NCBI RefSeq assembly: GCF_003054325.1
Contig: NZ_QBKU01000005.1
Coordinates: forward strand, 265,316 to 329,315
DNA length: 64,000 bases
Source of the DNA: Sulfitobacter mediterraneus
GTDB lineage: Bacteria; Pseudomonadota; Alphaproteobacteria; Rhodobacterales; Rhodobacteraceae
Direction: 5' to 3'
Shown: one piece after another, positions 55,028-64,000 of the stretch
How the letters are laid out: the number at the start of each line of letters is the position of its first letter
Numbering within the stretch: the stretch's first letter is position 1
Translations under genes and position numbers: made by a program
Notes under the pieces: generated by a model
Database searches by the model: none
What the model saw: the letters and a program-made list of their open reading frames with translations, nothing else
What the model was told of the DNA's origin: nothing

Positions 55028-55474
55028 ATGGGAAAGCAGATGAACATGGCCGATGATGAGACATTTGGAGGGGCCAAGGTGGCCCTGTTTCTGGGGGGCA
55101 GCTTGGTCGTCATTTTGCGCGATGACTTACCCGATTTACCTTATGCCAATCATTGGGATTTGCCCGGTGGTGGCCGCGAGGGAAGTGAGACAGCTTTTGA
55201 ATGCGCGCGCCGCGAATGCTTTGAGGAATTGGGCCTGCAAATCACACTGGCATCGGTCCTCTGGAAACGCGCCTATCGGTCCGGCGAAACGGTCAACTGG
55301 CTTTTTGTTGTGGGTGCCCCAGCGGAAACTTCACAAGATATAGTATTCGGCGATGAGGGGCAGCGATGGACCTTAATGGAACCACAGGTGTTTCTGTCCC
55401 ATCCCATGGCGGTGCCACGGTTTCAGGATCGGCTTCGGGATTACCTTGAGGAACGGGTGAACTGGCCCAAATAG
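55028..55474 (+). CDS. NUDIX hydrolase
   Basis: 148 residues. The Nudix box G-x5-E-x7-REUxEExGU is complete: GGREGSE, then TAFECAR, then RECFEELGL. The region before it (HWDLPGGG) and the late aspartate/glutamate loop fit an ADP-ribose-like or nucleotide pyrophosphohydrolase. Substrate unknown. Alternative starts lie 12 and 18 bases downstream; the ribosome-binding site is not decisive. Confidence 0.88.
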   Translation: MGKQMNMADDETFGGAKVALFLGGSLVVILRDDLPDLPYANHWDLPGGGREGSETAFECARRECFEELGLQITLASVLWKRAYRSGETVNWLFVVGAPAETSQDIVFGDEGQRWTLMEPQVFLSHPMAVPRFQDRLRDYLEERVNWPK

Positions 55475-55478
55475 AAAG

Positions 55479-55502
55479 CCCCCCGCTGCGTGTAGCGGGG
55501 GG
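55479..55502 (+). terminator. GC hairpin after the NUDIX gene (terminator without T-tract)
   Basis: CCCCCCGCT and AGCGGGGGG form a perfect 9-base stem with a 6-base loop four bases after the stop. No T-tract follows, so it is a weak or rho-assisted terminator at best. Confidence 0.4.
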
Positions 55503-55660
55503 GAGGTGACGAACATCAGGAAGAACCAGTTCGTCGGGGAGTATCACCTGTTACAAAGCTACCATATTTGGGCAATTCGACATAGGATGTTGAACTGTGA
55601 TCGGAAGGTCAAACTCAGCTATGTTGTGATTTTGTTACAGTCTGTGGTTGAACTTTGATT

Positions 55661-56353
55661 TCAGTGGGAAATCTCGGACAGGATTGCCTCCGCCGCTGTG
55701 CGCGGGGCCTCGGATTGCCAGATCGGACGCCCCACAACGATATGATCTGCACCATCTGCGATGGCCTGTGCCGGAGTTGCGACACGTTTTTGATCGCCCA
55801 GTGCCGCCCCTGCGGGACGCACACCGGGGGTCACGATCAACCGGCCCGCTGCCTCGGGCAGAGCGCGGATCATCGCCGCCTCTTGGGGGGAGGCGATGAC
55901 GCCATCTGCGCCCGCATCAAAGGCACGGCCCGCGCGTGTGCTGACCAGATCGGGCAAGTCACCCTGTTGGATCAGCGCGGCATCAAGGTCTGCGCGATCC
56001 AGAGATGTCAGGATGGTCACGGCAAGGATCTTCATGTCACTGCCCGCCGCGCCTTGTTTGGCAGCACGTACAACATGCGGGTCGCCATGCACGGTCAGGA
56101 AATCCAGATCGAACTGCGCCAGCCCGCGCACGGCGGCCTCAACCGTGGCGCCGATATCAAACAGTTTCATGTCCAGAAAGATCCGCTTGCCATGCTCTTG
56201 CTTAAGCTCATTGGCCAGCGCCAGCCCACCCCCGCAAAGCATCCCCAAACCGATCTTATAAAACCCCACCGCGTCTCCAATGTTTTGGGCAAGCTCCAGC
56301 CCCGCGTGGGCGTGTGGAACGTCGAGGGCAACAATCAGGCGGTCATCGGTCAT
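55661..56353 (-). CDS. pyrF: orotidine 5'-phosphate decarboxylase
   Basis: 230 residues. Final step of UMP synthesis. VALDVPHAHAG, DMKLFDIGATVEAAV with the D-x-K-x-x-D catalytic charge network, and TPGVRPAGAALGDQKRVATP with the phosphate-binding end are all characteristic. The ATG starting MTDDRLIV was chosen rather than a longer antisense extension. Confidence 0.95.
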   Translation of the reverse strand: MTDDRLIVALDVPHAHAGLELAQNIGDAVGFYKIGLGMLCGGGLALANELKQEHGKRIFLDMKLFDIGATVEAAVRGLAQFDLDFLTVHGDPHVVRAAKQGAAGSDMKILAVTILTSLDRADLDAALIQQGDLPDLVSTRAGRAFDAGADGVIASPQEAAMIRALPEAAGRLIVTPGVRPAGAALGDQKRVATPAQAIADGADHIVVGRPIWQSEAPRTAAEAILSEISH

Positions 56354-56439
56354 GGCAGGGCTCCGGGCAAGGTTCAAACGGTCTTGCTCTACGTGGTTGC
56401 CGCGTTCAAGTCCATCACCGATCGCTGAGCCCATCTTGC

Positions 56440-56479
56440 AAAAAAGAACCCGGCCATGCGGGGGGAGCATGAACCGGGT
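56440..56479 (-). terminator. terminator of the small hypothetical gene upstream of clpB
   Basis: On the minus strand ACCCGG and CCGGGT pair around CATGC/GCATG, giving a bulged stem of about 11 pairs. It is followed by TTCTTTTTT. It is placed between the small gene and pyrF. Confidence 0.75.
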
Positions 56480-56589
56480 CAGTGTCAGAGACAATGCAGG
56501 CAGCAGAGGTCTCTGGGATGCAGGGACGCGGGGACAGAACGCGCGTCCTTGCACCGAGGCTATGGGGGAGGCAGAACCCCCACAGGAAC

Positions 56590-56904
56590 TTAAGCCGCGT
56601 TGCGCTGTTCGCCGCTGATCAACGTCTCCAGCCAACGGACCGGATCAAACCGGGATCGCGGGGCGCGTTGTTGCGGGGCAAAGCGTCGCATTTGGGAATG
56701 CAACCCGCCGCGCTTGGCATGGCGGCGCAGCGCTTGAGTGCGCAGGCCCTTGGCGGCGTCTTCAAATGACATCGTAATGGGCGCCTCGATGGCGCAGGCA
56801 TATTTGCGTGCACCCGTTTCGCCATAAACCGTGACACAAGCCTCAAAGCTTTGATTGGCGGCGTTGTATATAACGTCGGTCAATTTGATCGGGCTGGTCT
56901 GCAT
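56590..56904 (-). CDS. conserved small hypothetical protein
   Basis: 104 residues with AAGGAG before the start. The N-terminal half (MQTSPIKLTDVIYNAANQSF, residues 1-55) forms strands; the C-terminal half is basic and arginine-rich (LRRHAKRGGLHSQMRRFAPQ). It ends ETLISGEQRNAA. I cannot name it. It lies divergent from clpB and has its own terminator. No signal peptide or membrane segment. Confidence 0.7.
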   Translation of the reverse strand: MQTSPIKLTDVIYNAANQSFEACVTVYGETGARKYACAIEAPITMSFEDAAKGLRTQALRRHAKRGGLHSQMRRFAPQQRAPRSRFDPVRWLETLISGEQRNAA

Positions 56905-57171
56905 GATGGTCTCCTTGCGGGGTCCTGTTTGGTTTTGTGTCTTCATCGTGTTTCTCAAAAATACAACGCGGGACAATGCGATTTGGTTTCATTTTGGCGC
57001 AAACCACCTGGACAAGAGCCGCGTACAGTGACTTGCATACCTTCGATTTGGGGATGGTTGGACAGCAAAACAAGGGGGAATAGATCGCACAGCGCATCAC
57101 GAAACCGGGAGTTGGGCAGAAATCCGCGCAAGCTCAGCATCAAGAAGCGCCCAAAAAACGACGGCTACAGA

Positions 57172-57199
57172 CTTGAACGCGGGCGGCAAATCCCCAAAT
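57172..57199 (+). promoter_or_regulatory. RpoH (heat-shock sigma) promoter of clpB
   Basis: CTTGAA, 14 bases, CCCCAAAT is close to the sigma-32 consensus CTTGAAA-N11-16-CCCCATnT. It lies about 80 bases before the clpB start. The rest of the 370-base gap upstream shows no gene or further strong feature. Confidence 0.7.
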
Positions 57200-57278
57200 T
57201 AAGAGCGAGGCCCAATAGGGTGTGTGCCGCCGGGCGGGCGCATCCAGCAACAGGGCGCTTAACAAAAAGGAGAACACC

Positions 57279-59894
57279 ATGGACTTGAGCAAGTTCACGG
57301 AGCGGTCGCGCGGTTTTATTCAGGCAGCGCAGACAATCGCGACACGGGACAACCATCAGCGTTTGACCCCCGAACACATTCTAAAAGCATTGCTGGACGA
57401 CGATCAGGGGCTTGCCGCCAATTTGATTGCGGCGTCTGGCGGTGATCTGGGCCGCGTGACCGATGCGCTGGAACTGGCGCTTGGCAAAATGCCCAAGGTC
57501 AGCGGCGATGCCGCGCAGGTCTACCTTGATAATGCCACGACCAAGGTGCTGGACGATGCTGCCGCGCTTGCAAAAAAGGCTGGTGACAGCTTCGTGCCGG
57601 TTGAGCGTATTCTGATGGCGCTGTGCATGGTCAAATCTGGTGCAAAAACTGCGCTGGAGGCTGGTAAGGTTACCGCGCAGGGCTTGAACTCTGCCATCAA
57701 CGATGTCCGCAAAGGGCGCACGGCCGATACGGCCAGCGCCGAAGACGGCTATGACGCACTCAAGAAATACAGCCTTGATCTGACGGCCCGCGCCGAGGCA
57801 GGCAAGATCGACCCGATCATTGGCCGTGATGAAGAAATTCGCCGGGCGATGCAGGTGCTCAGCCGCCGCACCAAGAACAATCCGGTGCTGATCGGTGAGC
57901 CGGGTGTGGGTAAAACCGCGATTGCCGAAGGGCTCGCGCTACGCATCGTGGATGGCGACGTGCCGGAAAGCCTGCGCAACAAACGCCTGTTGTCGCTGGA
58001 TATGGGCGCGTTGATTGCTGGCGCAAAATATCGCGGTGAGTTCGAGGAACGTCTTAAAGCCGTACTGACCGAAGTGACCGAAGCCGCCGGTGAGGTGATC
58101 TTGTTTATTGACGAGATGCATACCCTTGTTGGTGCGGGCAAGGCAGACGGGGCTATGGATGCCTCGAACCTGCTGAAACCTGCGTTGGCGCGGGGCGAGC
58201 TGCATTGCGTCGGCGCGACCACGCTGGATGAATATCGCAAGTATGTGGAAAAAGACGCGGCGCTGGCCCGCCGGTTCCAGCCTGTGATGGTGCTTGAGCC
58301 AACGGTCGAAGACACCGTCAGCATCCTGCGCGGGATCAAGGAAAAATACGAGCTGCACCACGGAGTGCGGATCAGCGATTCTGCCTTGGTCGCGGCGGCA
58401 ACCCTGTCGCACCGCTATATCACCGATCGTTTCCTGCCGGACAAAGCCATCGACCTCATGGATGAGGCAGCCAGCCGTCTGCGCATGGAAGTGGACAGCA
58501 AACCAGAAGAGCTGGACGCGCTGGACCGGCAGATCCTGCAATTGCAGATCGAGGAACAGGCGCTCACTTTGGAGGATGATCAGGCGTCCAAGGACCGGCT
58601 GGACACCTTGCAAAAGGATCTGGCCGACCTGCAGGACCGCAGCGCCGAGATGACAGCGCAATGGCAGGCCGAGCGGGACAAGCTCGCTGGCGCCCGCGAC
58701 ATCAAGGAAAAGCTGGACCGTGCCCGCGCCGATCTGGACATAGCCAAACGTGAAGGCAATCTCGCCAAAGCGGGGGAGCTGTCCTATGGCGTGATCCCGC
58801 AGCTTGAGAAAGACCTCGAAGCCGCCGAAAGCCGCGAAGAAGGTGTGATGGTCGAAGAGGCCGTGCGCCCCGATCAAATCGCATCGGTGGTGGAGCGTTG
58901 GACGGGCATCCCTGCTGGCAAGATGCTGGAAGGGGAGCGGGACAAGCTGCTCAGGATGGAAGATCAGCTGCATGGCCGCGTGATCGGGCAGGACAGCGCC
59001 GTCAAAGCGGTGGCCAACGCGGTGCGCCGTGCGCGGGCCGGCCTGAATGACGAAAATCGTCCCTTGGGCAGCTTTCTGTTCCTTGGGCCAACCGGTGTAG
59101 GCAAGACCGAGCTGACCAAAGCGGTGGCAGAGTTCCTGTTTGATGATGACAATGCGATGGTGCGCATCGACATGTCAGAATTCATGGAGAAACATGCGGT
59201 TGCCCGCCTGATCGGTGCGCCTCCGGGCTATGTTGGCTATGAAGAGGGCGGCGTTCTGACGGAAGCGGTGCGCCGGCGACCTTATCAGGTGGTGCTGTTT
59301 GATGAGGTTGAAAAGGCCCATCCGGATGTCTTTAACGTGCTGTTGCAGGTTCTGGACGATGGCGTTCTGACCGATGGTCAGGGCCGCACGGTGGATTTCA
59401 AGCAAACCTTGATTATCCTGACCTCGAACCTTGGCGCGCAAGCGCTCAGCCAACTGCCAGATGGCGGTGACATGGCGCAGGCGAAACGGGATGTCATGGA
59501 TGCCGTACGGGCGCATTTCCGGCCTGAGTTCCTGAACCGTTTGGATGAGACTATCATCTTTGACCGTCTGGCACGGGATGACATGACCGGCATCGTCGAT
59601 ATCCAGCTGGCGCGTTTGTTGAAACGTCTGGCGGGGCGCAAGATCGCGCTGGAGCTGGATGCGGGCGCCAAGACCTGGCTTGCGGATGAGGGCTATGACC
59701 CGGTCTTTGGGGCGCGGCCGCTGAAACGGGTGATCCAACGGGCGTTGCAAGATCCGCTGGCCGAGATGCTGCTGGCGGGCGATGTGCGGGACGGTGATAC
59801 GATCACGGTTTCGGCCGGCACGGACGGTCTGATCATCGGAGATCGCGTTGCTGCCAGCAATCGGCCCAAACCGGATGATGCTGTGATCCATTGA
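57279..59894 (+). CDS. clpB: ATP-dependent disaggregase ClpB
   Basis: 871 residues, the standard length. N-domain (1-145), first AAA module with GEPGVGKTA and [12 protein letters not shown], the coiled-coil middle domain (residues 400-525, distinguishing ClpB from ClpA) and second AAA module with GPTGVGKTE and [12 protein letters not shown]. Works with DnaK to rescue aggregates. An RpoH-type promoter precedes it and a strong terminator follows. Confidence 0.98.
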   Translation: MDLSKFTERSRGFIQAAQTIATRDNHQRLTPEHILKALLDDDQGLAANLIAASGGDLGRVTDALELALGKMPKVSGDAAQVYLDNATTKVLDDAAALAKKAGDSFVPVERILMALCMVKSGAKTALEAGKVTAQGLNSAINDVRKGRTADTASAEDGYDALKKYSLDLTARAEAGKIDPIIGRDEEIRRAMQVLSRRTKNNPVLIGEPGVGKTAIAEGLALRIVDGDVPESLRNKRLLSLDMGALIAGAKYRGEFEERLKAVLTEVTEAAGEVILFIDEMHTLVGAGKADGAMDASNLLKPALARGELHCVGATTLDEYRKYVEKDAALARRFQPVMVLEPTVEDTVSILRGIKEKYELHHGVRISDSALVAAATLSHRYITDRFLPDKAIDLMDEAASRLRMEVDSKPEELDALDRQILQLQIEEQALTLEDDQASKDRLDTLQKDLADLQDRSAEMTAQWQAERDKLAGARDIKEKLDRARADLDIAKREGNLAKAGELSYGVIPQLEKDLEAAESREEGVMVEEAVRPDQIASVVERWTGIPAGKMLEGERDKLLRMEDQLHGRVIGQDSAVKAVANAVRRARAGLNDENRPLGSFLFLGPTGVGKTELTKAVAEFLFDDDNAMVRIDMSEFMEKHAVARLIGAPPGYVGYEEGGVLTEAVRRRPYQVVLFDEVEKAHPDVFNVLLQVLDDGVLTDGQGRTVDFKQTLIILTSNLGAQALSQLPDGGDMAQAKRDVMDAVRAHFRPEFLNRLDETIIFDRLARDDMTGIVDIQLARLLKRLAGRKIALELDAGAKTWLADEGYDPVFGARPLKRVIQRALQDPLAEMLLAGDVRDGDTITVSAGTDGLIIGDRVAASNRPKPDDAVIH

Positions 59895-59921
59895 GGCGGG
59901 GCCCGCATGAAACGCAAAGCC

Positions 59922-59953
59922 AAAGGCCGGGGTGATCCCCGGCCTTTTCTTTT
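59922..59953 (+). terminator. rho-independent terminator of clpB
   Basis: AAAGGCCGGGG and CCCCGGCCTTT form an 11-base perfect stem with a 4-base loop, followed by TTTTCTTTT. Placed 27 bases after the clpB stop. Confidence 0.9.
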
Positions 59954-60012
59954 GGTGCCTTGACCTGCAAGAGTTGTGCGATCTTCGACCAACCTCGGAA
60001 ACCGTAACTGCG

Positions 60013-60516
60013 ATGACCATTCTCACGACCCCGCGTCTTGTTCTGCGCCCGTTTGATCCGGCGGATGCTGAAGACTTGTTTGCAGTCTTCGGCAACCCAG
60101 CCGCTATGCGATATTGGAGCACGCTGCCCCATGCCTCTGTCGCGGTCACGGCCCGTATGATCGAACAATCGCTTGCCGCGGACCCGAGCCAGCATGCCGA
60201 ATTTGCGATCGAACATGATGGCAAAGTGATCGGCAAAGTTGGCCTTTGGCAGATGCCCGAGATCGGCTATGTCCTGCATCCCGATTATTGGCGGCGGGGT
60301 ATCGCAACCGAAGCGGTGCAGGCAGTGATTGCCCATGGGTTCGAGACCCTCGGCCTCGCCCGGATCACTGCGGATGTTGACCCCGAAAATCTGGCCTCTC
60401 TGGCAATGCTGAAAAAGCTGGGGTTTGTGGTCACGGGGCAGGCACAGAACACGATAAAGATTGGCGGCAAATGGTTCGACAGTATCTATCTGGAATTGGC
60501 CGCGCCTGACCGTTGA
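60013..60516 (+). CDS. GNAT family N-acetyltransferase (RimJ/RimL-like)
   Basis: 167 residues. TPRLVLRPFDPADAEDLF at the start, GYVLHPDYWRRGIATEAVQAVIAHGF with the Q/R-x-x-G-x-G/A acetyl-CoA motif, and VDPENLASLAMLKKLGFVV are standard RimJ/RimL-type motifs. Substrate unknown. It follows the clpB terminator. Confidence 0.9.
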   Translation: MTILTTPRLVLRPFDPADAEDLFAVFGNPAAMRYWSTLPHASVAVTARMIEQSLAADPSQHAEFAIEHDGKVIGKVGLWQMPEIGYVLHPDYWRRGIATEAVQAVIAHGFETLGLARITADVDPENLASLAMLKKLGFVVTGQAQNTIKIGGKWFDSIYLELAAPDR

Positions 60517-60523
60517 TCTGCAT

Positions 60524-60542
60524 GCCGGGGTTTATTCCCGGC
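60524..60542 (+). repeat. short GC hairpin after the GNAT gene
   Basis: GCCGGG and CCCGGC pair with a 7-base loop; no T-tract. Possibly a weak terminator or repeat. Confidence 0.35.
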
Positions 60543-60564
60543 CTGATCTGTGGTGCATGGTGCC

Positions 60565-61215
60565 ATGGCGACAGCAGATTACATTCTTTTTGATTGCGAT
60601 GGCGTGTTGGTGGACAGTGAGCCGCTGACCCAAGCCGTTCTACAACAGAACTTTGCCCGGCACGGTTTGATGATCAAGACCGAAGACATTGGCCGTTTGT
60701 TTGTTGGCGGCACGATGGAGGGCGCGATGAAAAGCGCACGCGTGCTGGGCGCGGAATTGCCAGATGATTGGCTGCTGCAAATCCATGCTGAGGTATACGC
60801 GGTCCTGGATGCGCAATGCGAGGTGATCCCCGGCGTGCCAGATCTGCTGGACCAGTTGGACCGCGCCGGGATCGGCTATGCCACCTGTTCAAACGGCCCG
60901 ATGGAAAAGATGCAGGTTACCTTGGGCCGCTGCGGTCTTTGGGACCGGTTCGAAGGGCGGATCTTTTCGGCCCATGATTGCCCGGCAGCGAAACCTGCGC
61001 CTGACGTTTATCTTAAGGCGGCCTTTCATGCCCGCGTCGCGCCCGCCCGCTGTGCCGTCATCGAAGACAGCGCAACCGGAGCCAAGGCAGGGCAAGCGGC
61101 AGGGATGACCTGTTTTGGGTATCACGCGGACGCCGACCCAGAAAAACTTCAGCCGTTTTGCGACGCGCTTTTTGACAATATGGCGGATCTGCCGGCGCTT
61201 CTTGATCTGGGATGA
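60565..61215 (+). CDS. HAD family phosphatase (beta-phosphoglucomutase-like)
   Basis: 216 residues with all four HAD motifs: FDCDGVLVDSE (nucleophile D and acid D), ATCSNGP (motif II), K in CPAAKPAPDVY (motif III) and VIEDSATGAKAG (motif IV). The cap is the small helical type of PGM-like phosphatases. Substrate not predictable. ATG chosen; two upstream GTG codons are alternatives. Confidence 0.9.
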   Translation: MATADYILFDCDGVLVDSEPLTQAVLQQNFARHGLMIKTEDIGRLFVGGTMEGAMKSARVLGAELPDDWLLQIHAEVYAVLDAQCEVIPGVPDLLDQLDRAGIGYATCSNGPMEKMQVTLGRCGLWDRFEGRIFSAHDCPAAKPAPDVYLKAAFHARVAPARCAVIEDSATGAKAGQAAGMTCFGYHADADPEKLQPFCDALFDNMADLPALLDLG

Positions 61216-61361
61216 CCTGTCCTTCAGGGCTACACGTGCGGGCAAAGATGCCTCACACGGTATCTGACAATCCGGTGTGATCCCTGAAACACAGGCGTAT
61301 TTCAATTGGCTGAAACCGGCGCGGGCACTACCTCCGATGTAGATGTACAAAGGAGCATGTC

Positions 61362-62267
61362 ATGGCGCACCGCTGGACCAACACCCTGAAAGACCGCGAT
61401 TGCACACCGGAATCGGTGTTTCTGAACCGGCGGCAATGGATGGCCGGGGCTGCGGCTGGTGTCGGATTGGCCGGGTTGGGCATGCCCGCCGCCGCCAGCG
61501 AAACGCTTGAACCAAACAGCTATGACGACATCACCCAATACAACAATTATTACGAGTTCGGCACCGGCAAGGGAGATCCGGCCCGCAATGCCCATACGCT
61601 GACAACCGCGCCATGGTCGGTCAAAATCGACGGATTGGTGGACAAGCCGGGCGACTACGCCTTTGAGGATATCCTCAAAGCCATGACCATCGAGGAACGC
61701 ATCTACCGCTTCCGTTGTGTTGAGGCGTGGTCGATGGTGATCCCGTGGAACGGATTCGAATTGGCTGATCTGCTGGCAATGGCGGGCGTTCAGTCGGATG
61801 CGAAATACGTCGCTTTTGAGACCGCACTGCGCCCTGATGAAATGCCGGGTGTTCGCTTTCCCGTGCTCGATTGGCCCTATGTCGAAGGTCTGCGTCTGGA
61901 TGAGGCGATGCATCCGCTGACCATCATGGCGACAGGTATTTACGGCAAGGACATCCCGAACCAGAACGGTGCCCCCCTGCGCCTTGTGGTGCCATGGAAG
62001 TATGGCTTCAAGTCGATCAAATCTGTGGTGCGCATCACCCTGACGGACAAACAACCCGCAACCAGCTGGAACAAAGCCAACGCTCGTGAATACGGCTTTT
62101 ACAGCAATGTGAATCCCCAAGTGGATCATCCACGTTGGTCACAGGCCAGCGAACGGCCCATCGGGGGTGGATTGTTTGCCAAACGCAAACCGACGCTGAT
62201 GCTGAACGGCTACGAAGAAGACGTCGCCGCGCTCTATGCTGGAATGGATATGAAAAAGAACTTTTAA
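61362..62267 (+). CDS. msrP: protein-methionine-sulfoxide reductase catalytic subunit MsrP (YedY)
   Basis: 301 residues of the sulfite-oxidase-type molybdoenzyme family. A Tat signal is visible ([20 protein letters not shown]). C119 in [14 protein letters not shown] is the molybdenum ligand, and [20 protein letters not shown] the cofactor-site region. Reduces methionine sulfoxide in periplasmic proteins using electrons from MsrQ. The partner gene lies downstream after an opposite-strand insertion. Confidence 0.96.
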   Translation: MAHRWTNTLKDRDCTPESVFLNRRQWMAGAAAGVGLAGLGMPAAASETLEPNSYDDITQYNNYYEFGTGKGDPARNAHTLTTAPWSVKIDGLVDKPGDYAFEDILKAMTIEERIYRFRCVEAWSMVIPWNGFELADLLAMAGVQSDAKYVAFETALRPDEMPGVRFPVLDWPYVEGLRLDEAMHPLTIMATGIYGKDIPNQNGAPLRLVVPWKYGFKSIKSVVRITLTDKQPATSWNKANAREYGFYSNVNPQVDHPRWSQASERPIGGGLFAKRKPTLMLNGYEEDVAALYAGMDMKKNF

Positions 62268-62923
62268 GCGCTCTGGGCGTAATCCAGATCAAACTCCAGA
62301 TCCGGGCGCAACTCTGTCTGGGTGGGCATCAACCGGTTTGCCCGGACGATCCGTTCCATATCGGCCATGAACCGGCCTCGCTGCGCGATGTATTTGGGAA
62401 CATAAAGCGGCTTTTGATCGACAAAGGCCAGAACAAGGACCGGACGTTTTCCATGATCGCGGATGCTGATCAGACTTGTGAGGTCTCGCGACTGCGGCAC
62501 AAAATCACTGCCGCAGCTTTCGATCTTCTGGGCGTCGTAGGTGACGCGCTGCACAAACAGCACCATAAACCAGTTATACGCCAGCAAAACACCCACGAGG
62601 GCAAAGGCTGCGTTCTTGATCAATTGATTGCTGATGGTCAGAGCATTCCAGAACGGTGTCGTGTCCACGGTGAACAGCAAAACCAGCGCAACAAAGGGCA
62701 CAATGACACGGATACCCCATGCCGGGCGTAACTCTGTCCACCCGGTTGATTGGTCCTCTGTGTCTTCGACCTCACGCAGTTCGGCAGATGGGTGTGCTGT
62801 CTCACCGGATGCAAACACCGGTGGTCCGGCCTTGTCGTGACGCCATTTGGCGATGGTGCCGGTCACAGCCAGCCCGGCTATTACGCCCACAACAGTATAT
62901 ATCATTGCCTGATCATGCGTCAT
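62264..62923 (-). CDS. uncharacterised membrane protein between msrP and msrQ
   Basis: 219 residues. One N-terminal helix ([17 protein letters not shown]), two more near residues 70-120 ([34 protein letters not shown]), then a soluble C-terminal domain of about 100 residues with conserved-looking [18 protein letters not shown] do not recognise it. It overlaps the stop of msrP by four bases and faces away from msrQ. Confidence 0.7.
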   Translation of the reverse strand: MTHDQAMIYTVVGVIAGLAVTGTIAKWRHDKAGPPVFASGETAHPSAELREVEDTEDQSTGWTELRPAWGIRVIVPFVALVLLFTVDTTPFWNALTISNQLIKNAAFALVGVLLAYNWFMVLFVQRVTYDAQKIESCGSDFVPQSRDLTSLISIRDHGKRPVLVLAFVDQKPLYVPKYIAQRGRFMADMERIVRANRLMPTQTELRPDLEFDLDYAQSA

Positions 62924-63019
62924 CGTCCGTGGTCCGCTGTTACACGCTGCATTCTGGCAGCACCCTTTCATCGGAATTTAATGTGGTGACAATGGGGCGC
63001 AGGTTTGTCCAAAGAGAGA

Positions 63020-63628
63020 ATGACAGTGAATAGTATCCAACAAGGTATAAACGTAGCCGCCCGCAAGATCCCGACATGGGCACTCTATATACTATGTCTG
63101 CTCTGGGTGCCTTGGCTTGTCTATTTGGCACAAACCGGGGGGCTGGGCCGTGAGCCGATCAAAGGGCTGGAACATGCGCTTGGTGAGTTTGCGCTAAAGC
63201 TTCTGATCGTTGGTTTGGCTATCACGCCGCTGCGCCGTCATCTGGGCATCAACTTGATCAAGTTCCGCCGGGCCTTCGGGCTCTTGGCTTTTATCTATGT
63301 CACCTTGCACCTCGCGGTCTGGGTGGTTCTGGATATGAGCCTGCTGTGGGGGCAGATGTGGGCCGATGTCTGGAAGCGCCCCTATATTACGATCGGTATG
63401 GCCGGGTTTCTGTGTCTGGTCCCTCTGGCAATGACCTCAAACAACTGGTCGGTCCGTAAGATGGGCTCAAGCTGGCGCGCGCTGCACAAGCTGACCTATG
63501 GGGCCGTGGTGCTGGGCGCCGTTCACTTCATTTGGCTGGTCAAAGGCATCCAGCTAGAGCCGCTGATCTATATGGCGGTGATCCTCTTGCTGCTCGCCTT
63601 GCGGATCAAACCCCGCAAAGCGGGCTAG
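63020..63628 (+). CDS. msrQ: protein-methionine-sulfoxide reductase heme-binding subunit MsrQ (YedZ)
   Basis: About 202 residues with six membrane helices of the ferric-reductase-like family. LGINLIKFRRAFGLLAFIYVTLHLAVWVVLD and WRALHKLTYGAVVLGAVHFIWL carry the heme histidines. It passes electrons from the quinone pool or flavin reductase to MsrP. AAAGAGAG lies before the ATG; a TTG 15 bases upstream and GTG 6 bases downstream are alternatives. Confidence 0.93.
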   Translation: MTVNSIQQGINVAARKIPTWALYILCLLWVPWLVYLAQTGGLGREPIKGLEHALGEFALKLLIVGLAITPLRRHLGINLIKFRRAFGLLAFIYVTLHLAVWVVLDMSLLWGQMWADVWKRPYITIGMAGFLCLVPLAMTSNNWSVRKMGSSWRALHKLTYGAVVLGAVHFIWLVKGIQLEPLIYMAVILLLLALRIKPRKAG

Positions 63629-63688
63629 GGGCGACTCGCTGCCAGGATCGGGGCATCCAACCATCTGCGATTCCCTGAGTTCGGACCC

Positions 63689-63704
63689 GATTCACATGTG
63701 AATC
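63689..63704. repeat. 16-base perfect palindrome
   Basis: GATTCACATGTGAATC is its own reverse complement. A similar half, CCGATTCATCGG, lies 13 bases downstream. Candidate binding site for a dimeric regulator acting on the downstream promoter. Confidence 0.5.
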
Positions 63705-63872
63705 GCCAAATTGAACCGATTCATCGGGCTTTTCCGGGCGAGTCTCCGGCTCAATGGGCCCGCACAGCAATGCCGCTATACGAGATGTTGTGCCACGCCG
63801 GCCCAGTTGCCCTATGGTAAGAGCAATAATGCTGCTCAACAGGTCGGATTTCAGACATAAAATGCAAGCAAA

Positions 63873-63899
63873 CCCCTGTTTTTATACAAAAAACAGGGG
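63873..63899. terminator. hairpin CCCCTGTTTTT / AAAAACAGGGG
   Basis: An 11-base perfect stem with a short loop, but neither side is followed by a free T-tract. It may be a terminator for msrQ or an element upstream of the rRNA-like promoter. Confidence 0.4.
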
Positions 63900-63904
63900 G
63901 CGTT

Positions 63905-64000
63905 ACAAAAAATGCATATTTCCCGAAAAAAGGGGTTGCGGGCATCGGTCCATAACTCTAGAACCCCCCTTACCGGACGAGCAGAGACGCTCCAACGGGG
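63905..64000 (+). promoter_or_regulatory. probable rRNA operon promoter and leader (rRNA itself outside the window)
   Basis: An A-rich upstream stretch, TTGCGG at 63936-63941, a 17-base spacer and TAGAAC, then GAACCCCCCTTACCGGACGA. I recall similar C-rich leaders before 16S rRNA in Rhodobacterales. Bases 63629-63904 contain no gene besides the palindrome and hairpin noted. Confidence 0.4.

Noticed and set aside
55479..55502. Strong terminator after the NUDIX gene
   Set aside because: The stem is perfect but no T-tract follows, so it is listed only as a weak candidate.
56851..57288. 145-residue plus-strand frame upstream of clpB
   Set aside because: It runs through the RpoH promoter and the clpB ribosome-binding site; no motif seen.
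1..64000. Mobile elements, prophage, CRISPR arrays or defence systems
   Set aside because: No transposase, integrase, regularly spaced repeats or defence-type domains were seen; all strong frames match core or catabolic functions.

Overview
The window is a chromosomal stretch from an alphaproteobacterium of the order Rhodobacterales, most likely the Roseobacter group. This rests on GC-rich DNA, a BamF-type lipoprotein after lspA, a deoC/double-aldehyde-dehydrogenase pair, a DinB with an N-terminal zinc ribbon, an RpoH-type promoter at clpB, and PuuD-based urate oxidation. No phage, transposase, integrase or CRISPR array was seen. Genes are dense, with many 4-base ATGA overlaps.

Layout. 1-10.8 kb is housekeeping: the end of dapB, a small secreted protein, an SDH assembly-factor-like protein, rsmB, a PhnD-like binding protein, a heparinase II/III family protein, purH, lspA, a BamF-like lipoprotein and a pair of M16 peptidases, of which only the first keeps the zinc motif. 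10.8-14.2 kb carries deoC and a fused double aldehyde dehydrogenase on the minus strand. 14.4-18.4 kb is a metal ABC transporter operon (sitABCD/troABCD type) behind two Fur-like boxes. Its first permease has an extra cytoplasmic C-terminal domain resembling a DtxR/MntR regulator. 18.4-24.6 kb is a purine (urate to glyoxylate) catabolic cluster: uraH divergent from a fused puuE-uraD, ureidoglycine aminohydrolase, ureidoglycolate lyase, a urate/xanthine permease and puuD. A four-copy operator and a structured leader lie in the divergent region. The missing step, allantoate amidohydrolase, may be supplied by an M20 hydrolase at 33.2-34.4 kb.

24.7-34.4 kb holds mutL-rmuC, a Lys1-like saccharopine dehydrogenase with a GST, a histidine phosphatase, an isolated formate dehydrogenase alpha subunit and the M20 hydrolase. 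34.4-45.8 kb has an OmpR-type regulator and PAS hybrid histidine kinase divergent from a run in which two adenylate-forming ligases flank a Liv-type ABC transporter. The second ligase lacks the canonical P-loop. 45.8-49.2 kb splits an Fbp-like iron transporter: permease on plus, binding protein on minus, no ATPase nearby.

49.3-63.6 kb is mixed: YghU-type GST, PhzF protein, rpmJ, tRNA-Val(GAC), an N-formylglutamate amidohydrolase family protein, a TetR/DUF1772 divergent pair with twin operators, dinB, a NUDIX protein, pyrF, clpB, GNAT and HAD proteins, and msrP/msrQ separated by an opposite-strand membrane gene. The last 370 bases have no gene but look like the promoter and leader of an rRNA operon starting just outside the window.

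The candidates I consider most unusual are the permease-DtxR-like fusion in the metal transporter and the operator plus leader RNA in front of the purine operon. All functional calls are from reading motifs; no database search was possible.
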